64,000 nt of DNA from Streptomyces sp. CB02366 (GTDB lineage: Bacteria > Actinomycetota > Actinomycetes > Streptomycetales > Streptomycetaceae). This document shows, piece after piece, positions 8,400-16,697 of this stretch. A model generated the notes under the pieces. That model was not told the origin of the DNA and made no database searches. It saw only the letters and a program-made list of their open reading frames with translations. A program made the position numbers and the translations under genes. The DNA is taken from positions 1 to 64,000 of the forward strand of contig NZ_LIVT01000004.1 of the NCBI RefSeq assembly GCF_001905905.1, in the 5' to 3' direction. How positions within the stretch are numbered: position 1 is the first letter of the stretch; each line of letters opens with the position of its first letter.

Positions 8400-9537
8400 C
8401 GGGGACCTCCATCTCGATCGTGGCGCCCTTGCCGGGCTCCGAGGCAACGGTGAGCCGGCCGCCGACGCTGCTCGCCCGGTGGCGCATGGAGACGAGGCCG
8501 AGGTGGCGGCCCGCCCGTCGGACGGCGGTGGGGTCGAACCCGCGCCCGTCGTCGGCGACGCGCAGGACGGTGGCGGCCGCGCGCCGGGTCAGGGTGACGG
8601 TGACGCGTTCCGCGCCGGAGTGGCGCAGGGCGTTGTGCAGGGCCTCCTGCGCGACCCGGAGCAGGGCCTCCTCCTGGGCGGCGGGCAGGGCGCGCACCCC
8701 GTGGCTCTCGAAGGCGACCTCGGCGGTGTGCGCCCGGTCCAGGACCTGGACCTGGGTGCGGAGGGTGGCGATGAGGCCGTCCTCGTCGAGCGCGGCGGGG
8801 CGCAGCTCCACGACGGCGGCCCGCAGCTCGTCGACCGCCTCGGCGGCGAGGGCGGCGACCTGGTGGAGCTCCCCCTTGGCGCGGGCGGGGTCGCGGTCCA
8901 CGAGAGCGGCGGCGGCCTGGGCGGTGAGGCGGAGCGAGAACAGCTTCTGGCTGACCGCGTCGTGCAGCTCGTGGGCCAGCCGGGAGCGCTCCTCGGCGAT
9001 GGTCAGTTCGCGGCTGCGCTCGTAGAGACGGGCGTTGGTGAGGGCGATGGCCGCGTGCTGGGCGAGGATCGAGAGCAGTTCCTCGTCCTCGGCGGTGAAA
9101 CCGCAGCCGCCCTCGGGCTTGGGGCACAGCTTGTTGGCGAGGAACAGGGCCCCGATGATCTCGTCCCCGTCCGTGATGGGCAGGCCGAGGAAGTCGGACA
9201 TGTCGGGGTGGGCGGCGGGCCAGCCCCCGAACCGGGGGTCCTCGCGGACGTCCGCGAGGCGTTCGGGCCCCGACTGGTGGAGCATCGCGGCGAGGATGCC
9301 GTGCTGCCGGGGCAGCGGACCGATGGCCTTCCACTGCTCGTCGCTGACGCCGTCGACCACGAACTGGGCGAAGCCGCCGTGGTCGTCCGGGACGCCGAGG
9401 GCCGCGTACTGGGCGTCGAGCAGCTCGCGGGCGGAGGCGACGATCGTCTTGAGGACGTCGCCCACGTCGAGGTGGCGGCTCATGGCGAGCAGCGCGGCAC
9501 TCACCGCGGCGAGCCCCGACGCTGGGCGATGACTCAT
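8392..9537 (-). CDS. GAF-domain sensor histidine kinase
   Basis: 381 aa cytosolic kinase. The N-terminal GAF sensor (about 20-185) includes DFLGLPITDGDEIIGALFLAN and GFTAEDEELL and resembles the GAF domains of DevS/DosS-type kinases. A HisKA_3 dimerisation domain follows, with phospho-His in RLAHELHDAVSQKL (about 210-225), then an HATPase_c domain with N-box ALHNALRHS and G-box ADDGRGFDP. It has no membrane segment. It partners the downstream NarL-type regulator, with which it overlaps. The sensed signal cannot be read; haem or redox sensing is possible by analogy only. Confidence 0.94.
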   Translation of the reverse strand: MSHRPASGLAAVSAALLAMSRHLDVGDVLKTIVASARELLDAQYAALGVPDDHGGFAQFVVDGVSDEQWKAIGPLPRQHGILAAMLHQSGPERLADVREDPRFGGWPAAHPDMSDFLGLPITDGDEIIGALFLANKLCPKPEGGCGFTAEDEELLSILAQHAAIALTNARLYERSRELTIAEERSRLAHELHDAVSQKLFSLRLTAQAAAALVDRDPARAKGELHQVAALAAEAVDELRAAVVELRPAALDEDGLIATLRTQVQVLDRAHTAEVAFESHGVRALPAAQEEALLRVAQEALHNALRHSGAERVTVTLTRRAAATVLRVADDGRGFDPTAVRRAGRHLGLVSMRHRASSVGGRLTVASEPGKGATIEMEVPGG

Positions 9538-10073
9538 GGGATCACCGTACCGGCGAGGTGTCGAGGGCCGTATCGGGCCGGAGTCGGTGATCGGCGGGCG
9601 GCGGCCCGGGCCCGCGGGGCGCCGCGGCTCGGTCGCAGGTCGTAGGACCGGCCGCCGGTACGTCCGCGCGGGGGCCGGCGAGGCGGTCGGGGGCGGGGCG
9701 CCGCCCCAGGCGCGGCGCCCCGGGGGGAGCCCGCCGGGGCCGTCCTCGCCGGAGGGGGCGAGGGTCGTGACGCTCCGAGTTGCTTCAGCAACGAAAGGTG
9801 AGGCGGCCCGGGTGCCGATGTGAGCCCAAGCATAGGAGCCACGTCACTTACGAACGTACCTAGTGGGACGATAAGGGCGATTTGACCAGGAGCACGTCAG
9901 GGTTATTTCGGGCGAACAGGACCCTTCTCCACTACCCGGCTTCGTACGTCACATCTTTGCCACGGGTTTTTGCTGCCGCTAAGAATTGCTCTCGTCCCCG
10001 ACGGAGGTGCGCATCACCGCCTCCGGTCTCGTCCTCCGTGAGGACCCCTGAGTATTCGAAGAGGTAGCCCTAC
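9538..10073. other. 536-bp intergenic region upstream of the lytic transglycosylase
   Basis: No coding frame is convincing here. The first 230 bases are very GC-rich and flank the kinase start; the second half (from about 9780) is AT-richer and carries the transglycosylase promoter and leader. TTGCTTCAGCAA (9779-9790) is a small inverted repeat. Streptomyces cell-wall hydrolase genes often carry a c-di-AMP (ydaO) riboswitch, so I looked for its conserved core and did not find it. Confidence 0.6.
9957..9985 (+). promoter_or_regulatory. Putative promoter of the transglycosylase gene
   Basis: TTGCCA (9957-9962) and TAAGAA (9980-9985) are separated by 17 bases and would give a 5' leader of about 80 bases. 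That leader contains GTCCTC-CGT-GAGGAC (10031-10045), a hairpin about 29 bases before the start codon. Confidence 0.5.
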
Positions 10074-10826
10074 ATGTCTGCGACTCGCATCCCCAGTCGT
10101 CTCCGTCGTCTGAACAAGGTCCAGAAGATCTCCGTGGCCGGTGTGTCGGCCCTGGGCGTCGCCGCCCTGACCTTCTCGCTCGTCCCGTCGAACGGTGAGG
10201 CCGAGGTCGCCCCGCAGGCGGCAGCCGCCGCCGCGCCCGTCGCGTTCACCGGCGTCACGGGTTCCGCACAGGCCAAGACCGTGCAGGACAGCGTGATCGC
10301 GCAGCACTCCACCGCCGAGAAGCTGGTGAAGGCCGCCGACGCCGCCAAGGCGAGGGCCGCCGCCGAGACCAGGGCCAAGGCCGCCAAGGCGAAGGCCGCC
10401 GCGGAGGCGAAGGACAGGGCCGAGAAGGCCGCCAAGGCCAAGGCCGACGCGAAGAAGCGCGGCTCCGAGGCCGCCAACCGCTCCACCGCGCGCAAGCCCG
10501 TCTACGCCAACAACCTGGACGGCTGGATCCGCGAGGCGATGTCGATCATGAAGAAGGAAGGCATCCCCGGCTCCTACGAGGGGATCCACCGCAACATCAT
10601 CCGTGAGTCCAGCGGCAACCGCTGGGCCATCAACAACTGGGACATCAACGCCCGGAACGGCATCCCGTCCAAGGGCCTGCTCCAGGTGATCCAGCCGACC
10701 TTCGACCGGTACCACGTCAAGGGCACCAAGAAGGACCTGTACGACCCGGTCGCCAACATCGTCGCCGCCTGCAACTACGCGGCCGACCGCTACGGCTCCA
10801 TGGACAACGTGAACAGCGCCTACTGA
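10074..10826 (+). CDS. Secreted lytic transglycosylase (SLT domain)
   Basis: 250 aa. A Sec signal peptide or anchor (about 15-45: VQKISVAGVSALGVAALTFSL) precedes a long Ala/Lys-rich helical region (about 85-140), which may be a coiled coil or wall-associated linker. The C-terminal SLT domain (about 145-250) carries the catalytic Glu in IIRESSGN, the typical SKGLLQVIQPTF and the terminal NYAADRYGS. It should cleave glycan strands of peptidoglycan outside the membrane, in growth or germination. GAGG lies upstream of ATG 10074. Confidence 0.93.
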   Translation: MSATRIPSRLRRLNKVQKISVAGVSALGVAALTFSLVPSNGEAEVAPQAAAAAAPVAFTGVTGSAQAKTVQDSVIAQHSTAEKLVKAADAAKARAAAETRAKAAKAKAAAEAKDRAEKAAKAKADAKKRGSEAANRSTARKPVYANNLDGWIREAMSIMKKEGIPGSYEGIHRNIIRESSGNRWAINNWDINARNGIPSKGLLQVIQPTFDRYHVKGTKKDLYDPVANIVAACNYAADRYGSMDNVNSAY

Positions 10827-10903
10827 GCCGCTGCTCCCCACCGGGCGCCGCCGGGCCACCGGGAACCGGTCCCGGCCCGCCCGACCCGGCCGTACCCATG
10901 CCG

Positions 10904-10933
10904 GAGGCCGGCACCCCGCGGGGTGCCGGCCTC
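10904..10933. terminator. Bidirectional terminator hairpin
   Basis: GAGGCCGGCACCCC (10904-10917) and GGGGTGCCGGCCTC (10920-10933) form a perfect 14-bp stem around GC. It lies between the convergent transglycosylase and FHA-ABC genes and probably serves both. No U-tract is present, as is usual in Streptomyces. Confidence 0.75.
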
Positions 10934-10982
10934 GGCGTCGTACTACCGGTGGCGCGCCGTCCGGCGACGGCGCGGGAGGAGC

Positions 10983-13613
10983 CTACTTGCGCATGACCTC
11001 GGGCTCGTGGCGGCGCAGCAGGCGGGCGACCGCGAAGGCGCAGACGAGGGCGATCACCAGCAGCACGAAGATGTTGATCCCCCACTGGGTCGCCGTGGCC
11101 TCCCAGAGCGGGTCCAGGTCGGTCGGGTTCTTCGGGTCCCACGGCGGCATCAGATGGGCCAGGTCCAGCGTGGTGCCCGCCGCGGCCACGCCCCAGCGGG
11201 ACGGCATCAGCCAGGTGAGCTGCTCCAGGCCGGGGGTTCCGTACACCTGGAAGAGGACGCCGGTGAACACCAGCTGGACGATCGCGAACATGACCAGCAG
11301 GGGCATGGTCATCTCGGAGGTCTTGACCATCGCCGAGATCATCAGGCCGAACATCATCGAGGTGAACCCGAGGGCCACGATGGAGAGGCAGATCTCGACG
11401 GCCGGCGGCATGAACAGGCCCTCGGCCGGCAGGTCGCGGACGGCGAAGCAGATGCCGCAGAGGATGACGCCCTGGAACGCGGTGATCACGCCGAGCACGA
11501 TCACCTTGGACGCCAGGTAGGCCGAACGGGAGAGGCCGGTGGCCCGTTCCCGTTCGTAGATGACGCGTTCCTTGATCAGTTCTCGTACGGAGCTGGCCGA
11601 ACCGGCGAGGCAGATGCCGACCGCGAGGATCAGCAGGATCATTCCGGACTTGCCGTTGAACCGGGTCGGCGGGGTGGGCGCGGTCAGTCCGAACTCCGCC
11701 GGGATGACCGCGCTCAGCACACCGATCACCGCCGGCAGCGCCACCATCAGGCCGAGGAAGGCCTTGTCGGAGGCGATGACGGAGGAGTAGCGGCGCACCA
11801 GGGTCCACAGCTGCGTGCCCCAGGCCTGCGGCTTGGGGGGCCGCATCTGCTGCGGCGGCGGCATGGTGACCGGCTGGGCGGCGACCGCGTCGATGTCGGA
11901 GGCGTACAGCTGGTAGTGCTGCGAACCGCGCCAGCGGCCCGCCCAGTCGTAGTCGCGGTAGTTCTCGAAGGCGGAGAAGACGTCGGCCCAGCTGGTGTAG
12001 CCGAAGAAGTTCAGCGCCTCCTCCGGCGGGCCGAAGTAGGCGACCGAACCGCCGGGCGCCATCACCAGGAGCTTGTCGCAGATCGCCAGCTCGGCCACCG
12101 AGTGGGTGACCACGAGCACCGTGCGGCCGTCGTCGGCGAGGCCGCGCAGCAGCTGCATGACGTCGCGGTCCATGCCCGGGTCGAGGCCGGAGGTCGGCTC
12201 GTCCAGGAAGATCAGCGAGGGCTTGGTCAGCAGCTCCAGGGCGACCGAGACGCGCTTGCGCTGGCCGCCGGAGAGCGAGGTGATCCGCTTGTCCTTGTGG
12301 ATGTCGAGCTTGAGCTCGGCGAGGACCTCGGTGATCCGGGCCTGGCGCTCGGCCTCCGTGGTGTCCGCGGGGAAGCGGAGCTTGGCCGCGTACTTGAGCG
12401 CCTTGGAGACGGTCAGCTCCTTGTGCAGGATGTCGTCCTGCGGGACCAGGCCGATGCGCTGGCGCAGCTCGGCGAACTGCTTGTACAGGTTCCGGTTGTC
12501 GTAGAGGACGTCGCCCTGGTCGGCGGGCCGGTAGCCGGTGAGCGCCTTGAGCAGGGTGGACTTCCCCGAACCGGACGGGCCGATGACCGCGATCAGCGAC
12601 TTCTCGGGGACGCCGAAGGAGACGTCCTTGAGGATCTGCTTCCCGCCGTCGACCGTCACCGTGAGGTGGCGGGCGGAGAAGGAGACCTCGCCGGTGTCGA
12701 CGAACTCCTCCAGCCGGTCCCCGACCAGCCGGAAGGTCGAGTGGCCGACGCCGACGATGTCGTTCGGGCCGATGAGGGCGGAGCCGGACTTGTGGAGCGG
12801 CTGGCCGTTGACGTACGTGCCGTTGTGCGAGCCGAGGTCGCGGATCTCGAAGCGGCCGTCCGGCGTGGCGCGGAACTCGGCGTGGTGGCGCGAGACCTGG
12901 AGGTCGGAGACGACGAGTTCGTTCTCCAGCGCACGACCGATGCGCATGACCCGGCCGAGGTCCAGCTGGTGGAACGTGGTCGGGCTGCGGTCTCCGTAGA
13001 CCGGCGGCGCCCCCGCGGCGCCGCCGTGTCCCGGTCCTGCCGGGTGCCCCGGGGCCTGCTGGTGCGGCACCCCCTGGTGCGGGGGCTGCTGGTGCGGGAC
13101 CTGCTGCCGGGGAGCCTGCGGCTGCTGCCACGCCTGGTGCTGGGCGGGCGCCTGGTGCTGGACCGGGGCCTGGTGCTGGACCGGGGCCTGGTGCTGGACC
13201 GGGGCCTGCTGTCCGTGCCAGCCCGCGCCGCCGCCCTGCTGCTGGTGGGGCTGCTGTACGGGCGCCTGCCCGGCGGCGGCCGGGTGGCCGCCGGAGGCGT
13301 CGGCGCCCGTTGCGGCGCTGAGGCTCACCCGGGGCCCGTCGGTGGCGTTGCCGAGGTGGAGCACCGTGCCGGGGCCGATCTCCACCTGCTGGATCCGGCG
13401 CCCCTGCACATAGGTGCCGTTGGTGCTGCCGTGGTCCTCGATCGACCAACCGCGGCCGTTCCAGCTGATCGTGGCGTGCCGCCACGAGACCCTGGCGTCG
13501 TCGATCGTCAGGTCGCCCTGCGGATCACGCCCCAGGGTGTACGTCCTGGACGGATCGAGCGTCCAGGTGCTGCCATTCAATTCCAGTACGAGTTCCGGCA
13601 CTCCGCGCCCCAC
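10983..13613 (-). CDS. FHA-FHA-ABC-ABC2 exporter (Rv1747-like)
   Basis: 876 aa half-transporter with built-in phosphopeptide sensors. FHA domain 1 (about 1-95, DHGSTNGTYVQGRR) is joined by a His/Gln/Pro-rich linker (about 115-215) to FHA domain 2 (about 215-295, SRHHAEF, GSHNGTYVNG). An ABC domain follows (Walker A GPSGSGKST about 343-351, signature LSGGQRKR about 444, Walker B LIFLDEPTSGLD), then six C-terminal membrane helices (about 610-870). In mycobacteria Rv1747 is regulated by Ser/Thr kinase phosphorylation through its FHA domains and is linked to cell-envelope glycolipids; the same logic is inferred here. GTG 13613 has GGGGGA 6 bases upstream. Confidence 0.93.
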   Translation of the reverse strand: MGRGVPELVLELNGSTWTLDPSRTYTLGRDPQGDLTIDDARVSWRHATISWNGRGWSIEDHGSTNGTYVQGRRIQQVEIGPGTVLHLGNATDGPRVSLSAATGADASGGHPAAAGQAPVQQPHQQQGGGAGWHGQQAPVQHQAPVQHQAPVQHQAPAQHQAWQQPQAPRQQVPHQQPPHQGVPHQQAPGHPAGPGHGGAAGAPPVYGDRSPTTFHQLDLGRVMRIGRALENELVVSDLQVSRHHAEFRATPDGRFEIRDLGSHNGTYVNGQPLHKSGSALIGPNDIVGVGHSTFRLVGDRLEEFVDTGEVSFSARHLTVTVDGGKQILKDVSFGVPEKSLIAVIGPSGSGKSTLLKALTGYRPADQGDVLYDNRNLYKQFAELRQRIGLVPQDDILHKELTVSKALKYAAKLRFPADTTEAERQARITEVLAELKLDIHKDKRITSLSGGQRKRVSVALELLTKPSLIFLDEPTSGLDPGMDRDVMQLLRGLADDGRTVLVVTHSVAELAICDKLLVMAPGGSVAYFGPPEEALNFFGYTSWADVFSAFENYRDYDWAGRWRGSQHYQLYASDIDAVAAQPVTMPPPQQMRPPKPQAWGTQLWTLVRRYSSVIASDKAFLGLMVALPAVIGVLSAVIPAEFGLTAPTPPTRFNGKSGMILLILAVGICLAGSASSVRELIKERVIYERERATGLSRSAYLASKVIVLGVITAFQGVILCGICFAVRDLPAEGLFMPPAVEICLSIVALGFTSMMFGLMISAMVKTSEMTMPLLVMFAIVQLVFTGVLFQVYGTPGLEQLTWLMPSRWGVAAAGTTLDLAHLMPPWDPKNPTDLDPLWEATATQWGINIFVLLVIALVCAFAVARLLRRHEPEVMRK
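13133..13204 (-). repeat. 18-bp tandem repeats in the FHA linker
   Basis: CCTGGTGCTGGACCGGGG is repeated exactly three times (13151-13204) with a degenerate fourth copy before it (13133-13150). On the coding strand each unit encodes the hexapeptide HQAPVQ, giving an in-frame array between the two FHA domains. Confidence 0.9.
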
Positions 13614-14035
13614 TAGTCGTCCCCCGTGTTACCCCCGTCGCAGGGAGTCTAGGGATGCTGAACATCGTGGGGAACTATTCCAGGACCAGTCCCCGATCCG
13701 AAAGTCGGACGGGTGAAGACCGCGCGGAGACCCGGCCGGCCACGCCGAAACCGGGGGTGAAACACGATCGGAGCGGGTGAAGTCCGGACGAACATCCGCT
13801 TACCGCTCACCGACGTCCTCATGGCCGGATAACCACGCATTGAGCAGCAGTCGTCGGGGCGGAGCGCAAGACCCGTACCGGTCAGATCCGCACTCCGTGC
13901 TCCGGCGGGGGCCGAGGACCGCCGCCTGCCGGGGCGGGGCCGGTCCGGGCGGCGCGGGCACCGCCGGGGCGATTCCGTCCGGCACTCGGGACGACCGGCC
14001 GGAGGGGGCGGCGGGACCGATACGGTGGGAGCACC
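13614..14035. other. Divergent intergenic region between FHA-ABC and serB
   Basis: 422 bases without a convincing gene. On the minus strand TAGACT (complement of 13646-13651) is a good -10 for the FHA-ABC gene, giving a leader of about 30 bases; the matching -35 is weak. On the plus strand TACGGT (14021-14026) lies 9 bases before the serB ATG. The middle is unremarkable GC-rich sequence. Confidence 0.5.
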
Positions 14036-15331
14036 ATGAGCGCATCCCAGCCATCTCAGCCCCTCCCGTCTCCTGGGCCCGTCGAGCCCCCCGAGCCCCG
14101 CCGGGCCGGCGGGACGGGCGGTGAGCCCTCCCGGGCCGGCGACAGCCCCACGCTTCTCGTCAAGATCTTCGGCAAGGACCGGCCCGGCATCACCGCCGGC
14201 CTCTTCGACACCCTCGCCGCGTACGCGGTCGACGTCGTGGACATCGAGCAGGTCGTCACCCGGGGCCGCATCGTGCTCTGCGCCCTGATCACCCCTCCCG
14301 CCGCGGGCGGGAGCACCGAGGGCGATCTGCGGGCGACCGTGCACAGCTGGGCCGACTCCCTGAACCTCCAGGCGGAGATCATCTCCGGCATCGGCGACAA
14401 CCGTCCCCGCGGGGACGGCCGTTCGCACGTGACGGTGCTGGGGCACCCGCTGACCGCCGAGTCGACGGCGGCCATAGCGGCCAGCATCACCTCGACCGGC
14501 GGGAACATCGACCGGATCTTCCGGCTGGCGAAGTACCCGGTCACCGCCGTCGAGTTCGCGGTGTCGGGGACCGGGACCGAGCAGTTGCGGACGGCCCTGG
14601 CGACCGAGGCCGCGGAGATCGGCGTGGACGTCGCGGTGGTCTCGGCCGGGCTGAGCCGCCGGGCCCAGCGGCTGGTGGTCATGGACGTCGACTCCACGTT
14701 GATCCAGGACGAGGTCATCGAGCTGTTCGCGGCGCACGCGGGGTGCGAGGACAAGGTCGCCGAGGTGACCGAGCAGGCGATGCGCGGGGAACTGGACTTC
14801 GAGCAGTCGCTGCACGCCCGGGTCGCGCTGCTGGCCGGTCTGGACGCCTCGGTGGTGGACAAGGTCCGCGCCGAGGTACGGCTCACTCCCGGCGCCCGCA
14901 CCCTCATCCGCACGCTGAAGCGGCTGGGCTACCAGGTCGGTGTGGTCTCCGGCGGTTTCACCCAGGTCACGGACGACCTCAAGGAGCGGCTCGGCCTCGA
15001 CTTCGCCTCGGCCAACACGCTGGAGGTGGTGGACGGCAAGCTGACCGGCCGGGTCGTCGGCGAGGTGGTGGACCGGGCGGGCAAGGCGCGGCTGCTGCGG
15101 AGCTTCGCCGAGCAGGCCGGGGTGCCGCTGGCGCAGACGGTGGCGATCGGGGACGGGGCGAACGACCTCGACATGCTGAACACCGCCGGGCTCGGCGTCG
15201 CGTTCAACGCCAAGCCGGTGGTCCGGGAAGCCGCGCACACCGCGGTGAACGTCCCGTTCCTGGACACCGTGCTCTACCTCCTCGGCATCACCCGGGAAGA
15301 GGTGGAGGCGGCGGACGGCCTCGTCGGCTGA
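14036..15331 (+). CDS. serB: Phosphoserine phosphatase SerB (ACT-HAD)
   Basis: 431 aa. Catalyses the last step of L-serine synthesis, hydrolysing O-phosphoserine. A Pro/Gly-rich N-terminal stretch is followed by ACT-type regulatory domains (about 38-190, starting VKIFGKDRPGITAGLFDTLA). The HAD phosphatase domain has nucleophile motif DVDSTLIQDEVIELF (about 219), SGGFTQV (motif II) and GDGANDLDML (motif IV). The tandem ACT arrangement is the actinobacterial form and suggests amino-acid feedback. ATG 14036 is preceded by GGGAG. It is convergent with the SixA-like gene. Confidence 0.95.
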   Translation: MSASQPSQPLPSPGPVEPPEPRRAGGTGGEPSRAGDSPTLLVKIFGKDRPGITAGLFDTLAAYAVDVVDIEQVVTRGRIVLCALITPPAAGGSTEGDLRATVHSWADSLNLQAEIISGIGDNRPRGDGRSHVTVLGHPLTAESTAAIAASITSTGGNIDRIFRLAKYPVTAVEFAVSGTGTEQLRTALATEAAEIGVDVAVVSAGLSRRAQRLVVMDVDSTLIQDEVIELFAAHAGCEDKVAEVTEQAMRGELDFEQSLHARVALLAGLDASVVDKVRAEVRLTPGARTLIRTLKRLGYQVGVVSGGFTQVTDDLKERLGLDFASANTLEVVDGKLTGRVVGEVVDRAGKARLLRSFAEQAGVPLAQTVAIGDGANDLDMLNTAGLGVAFNAKPVVREAAHTAVNVPFLDTVLYLLGITREEVEAADGLVG

Positions 15332-15445
15332 CCGGCCGGCGTCCGTCCCAGGACGCCTGCGGCCGGGGCCGGGGCGGTCCCGCCGTCGCACGGGTACGTG
15401 CCGCGAGCGGCCCGGGGCCCGGTCCGGGCGGGGCCCGGAGCACGA

Positions 15446-15483
15446 GGCCCCGGAACGCCCGGCGGGAAGGGCGTGCCGGGGCC
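15446..15483. terminator. Bidirectional terminator between serB and sixA-like gene
   Basis: GGCCCCGGAACGCCC (15446-15460) pairs with GGGCGTGCCGGGGCC (15469-15483), a 15-bp stem with one mismatch and an 8-base loop. A smaller 7-bp hairpin at 15338-15357 precedes it on the serB side. Confidence 0.65.
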
Positions 15484-15517
15484 ATCGCATGGGTGTGCGA
15501 CCGGTCCTGCGGTCGGC

Positions 15518-16036
15518 TCAGTCGTTCGGCGTCCAGTACTCGGTGAGCCTGCCGGCCCCGTGTTCCACGCTCTTCCAGGGGCCGGGGAACTCGACCACGG
15601 CGTAGGAGGCGGTGGGGAAGCCGTCCCGGGTCATTCGGGCCAGGGCGTCACCCTCGGCGGAACCGGAGAGGGCGTCGGCGGCCCCGTGCATGCCGGGGTT
15701 GTGACCGATGACCAGGAGGTTGCGCACCTCGTCCGGCGTCTCGTTGAACAGGGCGATCAGCTCGCCGAGGGAGGCGTCGTACAGCCGCTCCTCGTAGACG
15801 GTGCGGGGACGCTGGGCGAACTCGTGGACCGCCAGCTTCCAGGTCTCCCGCGTCCGGACGGCGGTGGAACAGAGGGCCAGATCGAAATCGATGCCGGAAT
15901 CGGCGAGCTTGCGGCCGGCCACGGGCGCGTCCTTGCGGCCGCGTTCGGCCAGCGGGCGCTCATGGTCGGAAGCCTGTGACCATTCCGCCTTGGCGTGCCG
16001 GAGAAGGACGATCCTGCGAGATGTCTCGACGCTCAT
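15518..16036 (-). CDS. SixA-type histidine phosphatase
   Basis: 172 aa member of the histidine phosphatase (phosphoglycerate-mutase-like) superfamily. The catalytic LLRHAKAEW motif sits at about residues 11-19, and the later VIGHNPGMHG carries the second catalytic His. The length and the RHAK form fit the short SixA group, which in E. coli dephosphorylates a phospho-His on a phosphotransferase protein; the Streptomyces substrate is unknown. It is cytosolic, with no signal peptide, and is convergent with serB. Confidence 0.9.
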   Translation of the reverse strand: MSVETSRRIVLLRHAKAEWSQASDHERPLAERGRKDAPVAGRKLADSGIDFDLALCSTAVRTRETWKLAVHEFAQRPRTVYEERLYDASLGELIALFNETPDEVRNLLVIGHNPGMHGAADALSGSAEGDALARMTRDGFPTASYAVVEFPGPWKSVEHGAGRLTEYWTPND

Positions 16037-16139
16037 ACATCTCAGCTTCGCATGAAAACCGGCCTGGGGCGCAGGGTGTTGACGGGCTCGCCCAGAGAGA
16101 GGGCGGGGAGCCGGCGCACCGGTCCGCGACCGCTCCGGC

Positions 16140-16349
16140 TCAGCGGAGCAGCAGCCGGAGTATGGGCTCGATCAGCTGTCCGAGCACCGGGGCGCCGGTG
16201 GCGGCGTGCGCCTGTCCGGGAGTGAGGATCATGGACAGCAGGACCGCGAAGGCGACGGCGGGCAGGGCGAGGGCCCACCAGGGCAAGCGGGCGCCGCCGC
16301 CGTCCGCGGGCGGCCGGGGAGGCCTGGGGCGCGTCGTCGGTACCGGCAT
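16140..16349 (-). CDS. Small single-pass membrane protein
   Basis: 69 aa. A Pro/Arg-rich cytoplasmic start is followed by one strong hydrophobic helix (about 23-45, LPWWALALPAVAFAVLLSMI), then AHAATGAPVLGQLIEPILRLLLR. The AHA-A boundary could be a signal-peptidase site, so the last 22 residues may be released as an amphipathic peptide. GGAGG is correctly spaced before ATG 16349. No homologue with a known function is recognised. Confidence 0.65.
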   Translation of the reverse strand: MPVPTTRPRPPRPPADGGGARLPWWALALPAVAFAVLLSMILTPGQAHAATGAPVLGQLIEPILRLLLR

Positions 16350-16563
16350 GGCCGCCTCCGTGGAGTCATCGGGTCGTCACCGAAGAACTTACGGACCGGG
16401 GGCAGCGGCTTCCATCCGGCGACCCACCCACCTGACCCTGACCCTGGCCCCCTAAGGGAAGGGGGGCTAGCCCCACCCCCGGACAGGGGAAGGGGCCGCC
16501 GGGGCCTCCCGGGGGCGCCGGACCACCGGGTCCGGGCCCCGCGGGCAGCCGCGGCCTCGGGGG

Positions 16564-16680
16564 TCAGGGTGAGGCGATCGTGGCGATCACGCCGATGACG
16601 ACGGTGATGAGAAGCATGGCCCCGAAGACGAGGAGGAGCTTCTTCTGGCCGTTCTGGGGATTCGGATCGAGCACTGGCAT
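16564..16680 (-). CDS. SGM_5486-type transporter-associated micro-protein
   Basis: 38 aa, easily missed by gene callers. A short polar start (MPVLDPNPQNGQKK) leads into one membrane helix (LLLVFGAMLLITVVIGVIATI). It begins 17 bases after the stop codon of the MFS permease on the same strand. I recognise it as the small protein family routinely found beside CynX/NimT-type permeases in Streptomyces; its role is unknown, with a transporter accessory subunit the obvious guess. No strong ribosome-binding site is visible, so translation may depend on the upstream gene. Confidence 0.75.
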   Translation of the reverse strand: MPVLDPNPQNGQKKLLLVFGAMLLITVVIGVIATIASP

Positions 16681-16697
16681 GGGGTCAGTGTCGCATC

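Noticed and set aside
9534..9842. A 102-codon minus-strand ORF upstream of the kinase
   Set aside because: It is Pro/Arg-rich with no family resemblance, it ends inside the kinase start region and it has no ribosome-binding site.
9538..10073. Possible c-di-AMP (ydaO) riboswitch before the cell-wall hydrolase
   Set aside because: I looked for the conserved core sequences and paired elements of this riboswitch and could not find them; only small local hairpins are present.
10923..13616. An 897-codon open frame on the plus strand
   Set aside because: It is the mirror of the FHA-ABC exporter, whose Walker and FHA motifs are certain on the other strand.
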